A stretch of 64,000 bases of DNA from an uncultured Tessaracoccus sp. (GTDB lineage: Bacteria; Actinomycetota; Actinomycetes; Propionibacteriales; Propionibacteriaceae): positions 134,550 through 198,549 of the forward strand of contig NZ_CALUCN010000006.1 in assembly GCF_943914565.1 (NCBI RefSeq). Reading direction: 5' to 3'. A program made the position numbers and the translations under genes. Below the pieces are notes generated by a model that was not told the DNA's origin, did not search any database, and saw only the letters and a list, made by a program, of their open reading frames with translations. Below are positions 57,951 through 64,000 of this stretch, one piece after another. Within the stretch, counting starts at the first letter, position 1, and every line of letters starts with the position of its first letter.

Positions 57951-57969
57951 TCCGCGCGCGACTGACGCG

Positions 57970-58013
57970 ACGACGGGTGGCCCGGGGCGAGGAAGCCCCG
58001 GGCCACCCGTCGT
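57970..58013. terminator. Bidirectional hairpin terminator after ppa
   Basis: A perfect 19-bp stem ACGACGGGTGGCCCGGGGC with a GAGGAA loop, between convergent ppa and the DUF2871 gene. Confidence 0.8.
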
Positions 58014-58038
58014 TCCACTGCTGGGGCCGTGGAGGGGG

Positions 58039-58476
58039 TCAGTGCGTGGCCGGCTCCACCGCGCGCCGCTCGGCCGCGAGCTTGATCGGGCGGGCGAGCG
58101 CCACCATCAGCGCGACGACGGCGACGGTCAGCAAGATGTGCCCGATGCCGGCGATGCCGGCGATCATCGCGCCACCGGTGCCACCGTCGAGCTGGATGAG
58201 GCCGTGCCAGATCATCACGCCGCCGGTGATGACGAGACCGGCGTTGTAGGTCCAGAAGAAGACGCCGAACGAGCGCGACTCCGCGATGCCGAGTGCCGCG
58301 TCGAGGGCCAGCACGATGAGCATCATCATCATGCCGAGCGCCAGGAAGTGCGTGTGCGTCGTCGCGAGCTGGGTCTTGGGGATCTCCGTCATCTTGGCGG
58401 TGAGGGTGCGGTACACCAGCCCCGAGACGAGGCCGACCGCCGCGTAGAACGATGCCGCGTACCAAAGTTTCTTCAT
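58039..58476 (-). CDS. DUF2871 family membrane protein
   Basis: A 145-residue protein with four membrane helices. HTHFLALGMMMMLIVL with conserved histidines and a WTYNAGLVITGG helix suggest a heme- or metal-interacting membrane protein, but no function is known. ATG 58476 follows GAAGGAG. Confidence 0.75.
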   Translation of the reverse strand: MKKLWYAASFYAAVGLVSGLVYRTLTAKMTEIPKTQLATTHTHFLALGMMMMLIVLALDAALGIAESRSFGVFFWTYNAGLVITGGVMIWHGLIQLDGGTGGAMIAGIAGIGHILLTVAVVALMVALARPIKLAAERRAVEPATH

Positions 58477-58651
58477 GTGCTGCTCCTTCTCGTTGTCCCC
58501 ATCCTCGCGCACCGGGACGCCAGGCACATCGGGGCGACGGGCGAATCCGCAGGTCAGGAGGAATGAGGGCGGGGTCATCCCTTTGGTTGATGCCGGTCCC
58601 GACGGTGGTTCGGCCCGGGCGGGGCGGCCCGGGTCGCCGGCGCGGCCCAAC

Positions 58652-58657
58652 TAGGAT
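58652..58657 (+). promoter_or_regulatory. -10 box (TAGGAT) of the two-component operon, leaderless type
   Basis: TAGGAT ends 6 nt before GTG 58664 and no Shine-Dalgarno is present. Confidence 0.6.
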
Positions 58658-58663
58658 GCCGGC

Positions 58664-59860
58664 GTGGGTACCAGTTGGCAGGGCGCCACGCAGTGGCTGT
58701 TGCGCGGGCTCGACGTGCTCGTCGTCGGGCTCGTGGTGCTCGCCGCGATCTCGGGCGGCGCTGCCGGGCACCGTGCCTGGGTGACCGCACCGATCAGCGC
58801 CGCATTCCTGGGACTCTACGCCCTGGGGCGCGTGGGGCTGCGCGTCGACCGGGAGCCGCTCGACCCGCGACGGGCGCGCTGGTGGCCCGACGGCGCGTGG
58901 CTCGCGACGCTCGTCGTGGTGTGGCTGGGGCTCCTGTGGCTCACCGACACCGCGCTGTGGGTGGCGTTTCCCCTGATGCTGCTGTCGATGCACGTGCTGG
59001 GGCCGCGGCTCGGGCTCGTCGGCACCGGGTTCGTGACGCTCGTCGCGGTGGTGCACGGCGTGCGCGGTGGTGACGGCTGGGAGTCACTCGGCTCGGTGCT
59101 CGGCCCGGTGGTCGGCGCCGCGCTGTCGGTGGCGGTGGTGCTGGGGCTCGAGGCGCTCGCGCGGGAGGCGCAGCGCAAGCAGGCACTCATCGACGAGCTC
59201 ACCGCGGCCCGCGGCTACCTGGCCGACGCCGAACGTGACCGCACGGTGCTCGCCGAGCGGGCTCGGCTCGCGCGGGAGATCCACGACACGCTCGCCCAGG
59301 GGCTCGCCGGCATCGACCTGCTGCTGCGCGCCGCCTTGCCGCAACTGCCAGACGGACCCGGCGCCGAGCTCGTCGAGCGGGCGGGGCAGACCGCCCGGGA
59401 CAACCTCGTCGAGGCCCGCCGGGTCGTGCACGCGCTGTCCCCGGCGGGCCTGGAGGGCCAGACCCTCGTCGCGGCGCTGCGGCGCGCGGTGGAGCGCGTG
59501 GCCGAGACGCATCCGGGGCTCGAGGCCGAGTTGGTGGTGGCGGCCGATCCCGGGCCCCTGCCCATGCCGGTCGAGGCGGCGCTGCTGCGCATCGCGCAGT
59601 CCGCGCTGGCCAACGTCGCGCAGCACGCGCGGGCCTCGCACTGCCGGGTGGTCCTCGACCACGACGCCGGATCCGTCGCGCTCGCCGTCGAGGACGACGG
59701 CGTGGGTCTCGACCGGGCCGAACCGCCGTCGGGCGGCAGGGGGTTCGGGCTCCCGGGCATGCGGGCCCGGGTACGGGAGCTCGGTGGGGAGCTGCGCGTG
59801 GAATCGGCGCCGGGCGAGGGCACGCGCGTCGTCGCACGCATCGACAAGGAGGCCGAATGA
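58664..59860 (+). CDS. Sensor histidine kinase (NarL/DesK-type)
   Basis: A 398-residue membrane sensor. Five or six N-terminal helices (about 10-165) are followed by a HisKA_3 domain with the phosphorylated His in AREIHDTLAQG (about 208) and an ATPase domain with GLPGMRARV. The short extracellular loops suggest sensing within the membrane. It is coupled to the response regulator by an ATGA overlap. Confidence 0.9.
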   Translation: MGTSWQGATQWLLRGLDVLVVGLVVLAAISGGAAGHRAWVTAPISAAFLGLYALGRVGLRVDREPLDPRRARWWPDGAWLATLVVVWLGLLWLTDTALWVAFPLMLLSMHVLGPRLGLVGTGFVTLVAVVHGVRGGDGWESLGSVLGPVVGAALSVAVVLGLEALAREAQRKQALIDELTAARGYLADAERDRTVLAERARLAREIHDTLAQGLAGIDLLLRAALPQLPDGPGAELVERAGQTARDNLVEARRVVHALSPAGLEGQTLVAALRRAVERVAETHPGLEAELVVAADPGPLPMPVEAALLRIAQSALANVAQHARASHCRVVLDHDAGSVALAVEDDGVGLDRAEPPSGGRGFGLPGMRARVRELGGELRVESAPGEGTRVVARIDKEAE

Positions 59861-60480
59861 TCGACGTCATCATCACCGACGACCACCCCGTGGTCCGCGC
59901 GGGGCTCCGGGCGTTGGTGGAGTCGCAGCCCGACATGCACGTCGTCGCGGACCTCGACTCTGCCGAGGAGCTGCTCTCGCGTCTGCGTGCAGGGCTCACG
60001 GCGCAGCTGATCCTGCTCGACCTGCGGTTCGGGCCGGGCCGGATGTCGGGGGCCGAGGCGACGAGCGCGATCGTCGCGGAGGGCGGCCCGCCCGTCCTCG
60101 TGCTCACCACGTACGACACCGACGGCGACATCCTCTCCGCGATCGAGGCCGGCGCGACGGGCTACCTGCTGAAGGACTCCCCCACCGATGAGCTCACCCG
60201 TGCGATGCGCGCCGCCGCCCGGGGCGAGGTGACGCTCGGGCCCACGGTGCAGCGACGGCTGCTCACCCGGATGCGCCGCCCCGGGGTGACGCTCAGCCTG
60301 CGCGAGCTCGAGGTGCTGCGCCTCGTCGCGGAGGGGGCGACGAACGACGAGGTGGCCGAGCAACTCGTCGTGAGCCGCGCAACCGTGAAGACCCACCTCA
60401 CCCACGTCTACGAGAAACTGGGCGCGAGTTCCCGCACCGAGGCGGTCGCGATCGCCCGACGGGAGGGGCTGCTCAACTGA
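59857..60480 (+). CDS. LuxR/NarL-family response regulator
   Basis: A 207-residue regulator. The receiver domain has the DDH acidic pair near the start, the phosphoacceptor Asp in LILLDLRF (about 53) and Lys in LLKDS. The C-terminal HTH reads LRELEVLRLVAEG through VKTHLTHVYEKL. It pairs with the upstream kinase. The 60498-60661 repeat array begins 18 bp after its stop. Confidence 0.92.
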   Translation: MIDVIITDDHPVVRAGLRALVESQPDMHVVADLDSAEELLSRLRAGLTAQLILLDLRFGPGRMSGAEATSAIVAEGGPPVLVLTTYDTDGDILSAIEAGATGYLLKDSPTDELTRAMRAAARGEVTLGPTVQRRLLTRMRRPGVTLSLRELEVLRLVAEGATNDEVAEQLVVSRATVKTHLTHVYEKLGASSRTEAVAIARREGLLN

Positions 60481-60497
60481 GGTCCTTGCCCTGGCTG

Positions 60498-60661
60498 GTT
60501 CGCCAACGTTTGGACCGGTTTGCCAACGCTGTGACGGTTTACCAACTGTCGGGGTTGTTTGCCAACGATGTGGCGGTTTGCCAACGGTGCAACCCGCTCG
60601 CCAACGCCGTGACGGTTTACCAACGGTAGAGCGTTGGCAAACCGCCTTACCGTTGGCGAAC
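60498..60661. repeat. Periodic 19/20-bp repeat array with terminal inverted copies
   Basis: Seven direct copies of an 11-bp core (consensus GTTTGCCAACG) start at 60498, 60518, 60537, 60557, 60576, 60596 and 60615: steps of 20, 19, 20, 19, 20 and 19 bp. Even-numbered units share a tail close to nYGTGRCG. Two inverted copies follow (60632-60642 and 60651-60661), and the junction forms a hairpin (GTTTACCAACG / CGTTGGCAAAC, 6-nt loop GTAGAG). No protein-coding signal. It opens the 728-bp gene-free stretch 60481-61208. Confidence 0.92.
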
Positions 60662-60869
60662 GCAACGAGGCGACTGCCATCGCACAGTACCTGCCCCAGC
60701 GCCGCGTGCCGTGGACCGATTCCGCCGGGGCGCATCACGGGCTGCGTCTCGCCGACCTGGACCATCGCGAAACTGGTCCGGGCCGGCACCCGCAGCCCCG
60801 AAGGCGCCGCGACGTGCCAGGGCCGCAGTCCGTCGATCTCGATGCGCAGGCTCACGCGGGCCGGGCGCG

Positions 60870-60932
60870 TTGGGTGACACATATGGGGAGGCCTTGGAAA
60901 TACGCGAAGGCCTCCCCATATGTGTCACCCAA
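60870..60932. repeat. Long palindrome, family 1 copy B
   Basis: Perfect 26-bp arms (60870-60895 and 60907-60932) with an 11-nt loop. The inner 20 bp of each arm, GACACATATGGGGAGGCCTT, differ from copy A (10741-10791) only by one base, which is changed in both arms so pairing is kept. Confidence 0.92.
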
Positions 60933-61014
60933 GCATCGCGCGCCCCTTGATCGGGCACGAAACCCCGCCCGCCGCCGTATCGGCACCCCGGCTCCCCGCG
61001 CTGCCTCGGCCCGT

Positions 61015-61090
61015 GGCACGAAACGCCGTGTGCAGAGCGTCAGAGCCCCCAATTTCACGCTCCAACACGGAGTACACGGCGTTTCGTGCC
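61015..61090. repeat. Long palindrome, family 2 (complete copy)
   Basis: Perfect 17-bp arms GGCACGAAACGCCGTGT (61015-61031) and complement (61074-61090) enclose 42 nt with an inner AGCGT/ACGCT stem. A tandem ACACGG pair allows an alternative fold. The 51 nt 61011-61061 recur exactly at 63950-64000. The remaining gap (61091-61208) up to the membrane protein gene shows no coding signal. Confidence 0.92.
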
Positions 61091-61208
61091 GGGTTGGGGG
61101 CGACCCACCTGCTGCGTGGAAGTGCTGGTGCCTGGCCCGTCCGTGGCCATGGTCACGGACACCCACGCGGTCGACGCCGCATTCGCCATCGCTCGACAGA
61201 GAAGCTGC

Positions 61209-61817
61209 TCAGCTGAGGCGCGTGCGCGGTGCGCTGCGCAGCCGATGAGGTGCGCTCGCCGATGCCACCCCGACGACGGCGCCGGCCGCTGCGACCCCGA
61301 GGCAGACCCAGCTGCACAGCGCGCTGCGTTGCGCGGGCATGAACGGGTGCCACGATGGTGAAACGAGCTCCGGCACCAGCCCCAGCAGCAGGACGATGAC
61401 CTGCGGCAACGCGAGGGGCACCGCGCGCAGCGGCGCGACGAGACAACTGCACCCGAAGAGCCCGAGTCCGACCGCCACGTGCTGCAGCCCCAATTCACTG
61501 AGACTCACGAGCGGCCAGACAAGGACGCCCCACATCCCCAGAACGAGCAGCGCACGCTCACGGCGCAGCGGACGACGGGCAAGATGCTCACGCCACGGGA
61601 CGTCAGCACGCATCGGGAGCGCACACAGGCCGCTCACCACGAGGACGGCGAGGCTGGTCGCGAGCTGCGTCTCATCATCTTGGATCATCGCGGCGCTGAT
61701 CCAGACTCCGGCTCGCATCCACGTGAGCGCAGCGGCGACGACCACCACCGTGAGCAGGGTGGCGAGCCATCGTCGGTCCACGCCACGGCCCGCGAGGAAC
61801 AGGCGAAGCCCGGTCAT
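61209..61817 (-). CDS. Six-helix membrane protein of the ABC operon
   Basis: A 202-residue polytopic protein with roughly six helices (from about 18 to 185) and a short basic C-terminus. It starts within the end of the permease-like gene (TGATG type overlap, ATG 61817). No family recognised; position suggests an accessory permease subunit. Confidence 0.7.
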   Translation of the reverse strand: MTGLRLFLAGRGVDRRWLATLLTVVVVAAALTWMRAGVWISAAMIQDDETQLATSLAVLVVSGLCALPMRADVPWREHLARRPLRRERALLVLGMWGVLVWPLVSLSELGLQHVAVGLGLFGCSCLVAPLRAVPLALPQVIVLLLGLVPELVSPSWHPFMPAQRSALCSWVCLGVAAAGAVVGVASASAPHRLRSAPRTRLS

Positions 61818-63073
61818 CGTCGAGCCACCAGTTGGTCGGGAGTGAGTGCGCACACCGCGGGATCGGCTTGGCGCTCGGCGAGGAAGGCGCCCAGCTCCTT
61901 CGGCGTCATCGTCGTGAGGTGCCGCATCGCATCGCGAAACCCGCTGTTCTCCGCAGACACGACGGCCACGAACTGCTTGAGCTGCGCATACTGGGCCGCG
62001 TCCTTGCCACCCAGCAGGTCGGCGGTGCGCAGGAGCACGGCTGGTGCGAGCGGGGACTCGACGCACTCCGGCGTCTCCACGAGTCCCAACGCGATGGCGA
62101 AGCGCAAGTCGGCGTCGTCGGCCAGCATCGAGACGCGCTCGGTCCCGCGCACCGGCTGGATCTCGACCACACGCGTGCTGGCCGAGTCCGGCACCGCCGA
62201 CACGGTGTCCGTGGCCCGGAACAGGTCCGGGACGTGCGCGCTCGCGGAACGCACCACCTCAGCCAGCCGATCCGCCATCGCCGCATGACCGCGCGGCACG
62301 CACGACGTCACGGCTCCGGCGCGACGGCACAGCGGCTGAAGGGCAGCGGGGTCGGGCTTCAGCTCCGGCAGCCCGACCATGGTGGGGACGAGGAGCAGCC
62401 CCACCTCCACGCTCGCGACGAAGGGAATCGCCCGACGGAATCCCGCCAGCGCTACCACGAGGAGCAGGACCGTCAGGGCGCAGGCGAGCACGAAGACGCG
62501 ATGGGCGAGCGGCAGCTGCAGGAGCACGTCCGCGTTTGGCGACAGCGGCACTGCGTCCCGCAGCGCCGGTGTCCGGGCCCCGACCAGGACGAGCACCAGC
62601 GGCACGCCCGGTCCGACGATCCACGGCCACTGCCACGGGATGCGTGCCCCGCACCAGTGCCCCCAGCACACCCCTGCCCCCAGCCAAGCTGCGGCTGCCA
62701 TGACCATGAGCCAGTCGAGCGCCCCATACCCGGGGGACGCGAGCCTGACGCCGATGACCGCCAGCACGATCTGCCCCGCAGCCAGCGCGAGCACCGTCGG
62801 TGCCACCGACCAGCGCAGGAGGGCGCCGTCGGCGCGTACGGTGAGTCGCTGACGAAACGCCGAGCCGTCGACGACGGCGCCCTTGGTCAGCCAGACCCCG
62901 ACGAGTCCCGCCGCGACGATGCCCCATGCCGCAGTGTGGAGCAGCATGCCGCCGACGAGCCCCGGCCAGCCCCACCATCCGTCGCGCAGCAACCAGAGCT
63001 GCAATGCTTGCGTCGCGACGATGGCGATCCCGGCCGCGATTCGCGCGCCGACCCCACGGTACGACCGGGTCAT
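61814..63073 (-). CDS. ABC transporter membrane subunit with soluble C-terminal domain
   Basis: A 419-residue protein. About eight helices occupy residues 8-245; the last 170 residues are soluble and contain paired cysteines (PLCRRAGAVTSC) and a late helical TPKELGAFLAE segment. Not recognisable as a standard ABC-2 permease by eye. It is coupled to the ATPase gene upstream (ATG 63073 overlapping the stop) and to the 202-residue gene downstream. Confidence 0.68.
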   Translation of the reverse strand: MTRSYRGVGARIAAGIAIVATQALQLWLLRDGWWGWPGLVGGMLLHTAAWGIVAAGLVGVWLTKGAVVDGSAFRQRLTVRADGALLRWSVAPTVLALAAGQIVLAVIGVRLASPGYGALDWLMVMAAAAWLGAGVCWGHWCGARIPWQWPWIVGPGVPLVLVLVGARTPALRDAVPLSPNADVLLQLPLAHRVFVLACALTVLLLVVALAGFRRAIPFVASVEVGLLLVPTMVGLPELKPDPAALQPLCRRAGAVTSCVPRGHAAMADRLAEVVRSASAHVPDLFRATDTVSAVPDSASTRVVEIQPVRGTERVSMLADDADLRFAIALGLVETPECVESPLAPAVLLRTADLLGGKDAAQYAQLKQFVAVVSAENSGFRDAMRHLTTMTPKELGAFLAERQADPAVCALTPDQLVARR

Positions 63074-63801
63074 GTCGCGAGTTCGCGTCGAAGGTACTGG
63101 GTGAAGCGTCCCGGTGAGCGCTCTTCCCCCGCGGCGTCCTCGACGCGACGCGGCGCTCGCATGTGCCCGTCGGTGAGCACGAGGAACTCCCCCGCGACGC
63201 CGGTGACGTCCTCGGAGAGGTGGGTCGAGATCAGGACGTGCGGAGCGATGCCGCCCTGCGCGAGGAGCTCGTGGAAGGAGGCCCGTTGCAGGGGATCGAG
63301 CCCTGCAGTCGGTTCGTCGAGCAGGAGCAACCGAGGCCCGTGCACGAGGGCGCAGGCGAGCGCGACGCGGCGTGCCGTGCCGCCCGACAGCCGTCGGCAC
63401 CGCGTCCCTCGCCATCTGTCGGTGTCGGTGATCTCGAGCGCCCGGGCCACGGCCCTACGCGCTTCGCGGGCACCGAGCCCCTTCAGCCACGCCGAGTACT
63501 CGACCACCTCGTGGACGCGCATGTGCCCCGGGAGCCCGTCGCGCTGCATCATCAAGCCCAAGCGGGCCTGGGCCGGGCGGCCCCCTGCCGGCCCGATCTC
63601 CTCGCCGTCGACGGTGATGGAGACCGTGCCCGGCAGCAGCCCTGCGAGCAGCGACAGGAACGTCGACTTTCCCGCTCCGTTGACGCCGACGATGGCGTGC
63701 GTCCCGGCCGGAAGCTCGAACGCACACGCATCGAGGCGCCACACCTCCTCGGCCGCCCGGTGCCGATACCGGAATCCATCGGTGCTGATGCGTAGCGTCA
63801 C
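63070..63801 (-). CDS. ABC transporter ATP-binding protein, substrate unknown
   Basis: A 243-residue ATPase. Walker A GVNGAGKST (about 39-47), Q-loop region LMMQRDGLPG, signature LSGGTARRVAL, Walker B LLLLDEP and H-loop STH are all intact. Similar to drug/lantibiotic-exporter type ATPases, but the partner proteins give no clear substrate. A TATGAT -10 sits 6 nt before GTG 63801. Confidence 0.88.
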   Translation of the reverse strand: MTLRISTDGFRYRHRAAEEVWRLDACAFELPAGTHAIVGVNGAGKSTFLSLLAGLLPGTVSITVDGEEIGPAGGRPAQARLGLMMQRDGLPGHMRVHEVVEYSAWLKGLGAREARRAVARALEITDTDRWRGTRCRRLSGGTARRVALACALVHGPRLLLLDEPTAGLDPLQRASFHELLAQGGIAPHVLISTHLSEDVTGVAGEFLVLTDGHMRAPRRVEDAAGEERSPGRFTQYLRRELAT

Positions 63802-63807
63802 GCGGGA

Positions 63808-63813
63808 ATCATA
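63808..63813 (-). promoter_or_regulatory. -10 box (TATGAT) of the ABC operon, leaderless type
   Basis: Minus-strand TATGAT, near consensus, ends 6 nt before the GTG at 63801. Confidence 0.6.
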
Positions 63814-63949
63814 GTCAGCGTCGGAACTTCACTTCGGAGCCGCACGGGTCCGGGCACAAGCGTGGTGTTCGTTCGCCCGCGGGCCATGTGCAGACGGAGT
63901 CGGTGACCGCATCGAGCATCGAGCTGCAGCCGACGCCGGACTGTCCCCA

Positions 63950-64000
63950 CCGTGGCACGAAACGCCGTGTGCAGAGCGTCAGAGCCCCCAATTTCACGCT
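63950..64000. repeat. Family 2 palindrome, second copy (cut by window end)
   Basis: The last 51 nt are identical to 61011-61061, the left arm and start of the middle of the 61015-61090 palindrome, in the same orientation. The right arm, if present, lies beyond the window. The stretch 63814-63949 otherwise shows no gene. Confidence 0.9.

Noticed and set aside
60498..60661. CRISPR array
   Set aside because: Units are contiguous 19-20 bp with no spacers, and no cas genes occur.
60684..61240. Small ORFs read through the palindromes on both strands
   Set aside because: Their repeated peptide segments simply translate the inverted repeats; no start signals or coding bias.

Overview
The window is high-GC DNA from an actinobacterium, most likely of the Nocardioidaceae type (Aeromicrobium/Nocardioides-like; the genus is inference). 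Evidence: mycothiol genes (mshD, mtr), Lsr2, DisA, the small ribosomal protein bS22, ClpC, the hpt-ftsH-folEPBK order, GTG and TTG starts, strong G/C bias at third codon positions, and many start codons about 7 nt after a TANNNT -10 box (leaderless mRNA). I saw no tRNA, rRNA, CRISPR array, insertion sequence or prophage gene.

Layout. 1-3.2 kb: a damaged area with a 3'-truncated typA meeting a 3'-truncated HD phosphohydrolase gene tail to tail, a small membrane protein, satD and a probably frameshifted small membrane ORF. 3.2-10.5 kb: bifunctional proline catabolic enzyme, PPK2, Tpx, then an operon of a small membrane protein, a nitrobindin-like protein and a YgfZ-like protein, and a membrane-anchored secreted protein. 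10.9-19 kb: mycothiol synthase, PPK1, a Nudix/phosphatase fusion, then PHO-box-driven pstSCAB: phosphate uptake and polyphosphate storage side by side. 19-22.5 kb: GH3 lipoprotein, mycothione reductase, SDR. 22.5-30.2 kb (minus strand): a sigma-like/GerMN/Gmad2 fusion, the cytochrome c maturation set ccsB-resB-ccdA-resA, a histidine phosphatase, a HemD fusion, glutaredoxin and bS22. 30.3-34.7 kb (minus): proC, asd, CPBP protease, a second proline dehydrogenase, a sugar-phosphate isomerase-like protein. 34.8-39.9 kb: VOC protein, small kinase, radA, an unknown protein, HEAT protein, disA. 39.9-43.6 kb: a TPP riboswitch and thiamine transporter thiBPQ. 43.8-48.6 kb: clpC, lsr2, an orphan NuoD-like protein, a membrane coiled-coil protein. 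48.6-57.3 kb (minus): DUF3180, folK, folB, folP, folE, ftsH, hpt, tilS, a metalloprotease, dacB; then ppa and a DUF2871 protein. 58.7-60.5 kb: a two-component system. 60.5-61.2 kb: a gene-free, repeat-rich stretch. 61.2-63.8 kb: a three-gene ABC transporter of unknown substrate.

The most unusual signals are non-coding. (1) An iteron-like array at 60498-60661: seven direct copies of a GTTTGCCAACG core whose starts alternate exactly 20/19 bp, ending in two inverted copies. (2) A long-palindrome family at 10741-10791 and 60870-60932 with the same 11-nt loop length and a compensated arm substitution. (3) A second long palindrome (61015-61090) whose first 51 nt recur exactly at the window end, so copies lie on both sides of the ABC operon. 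Coding oddities are the typA/HD junction and the sigma-like/GerMN/Gmad2 fusion.
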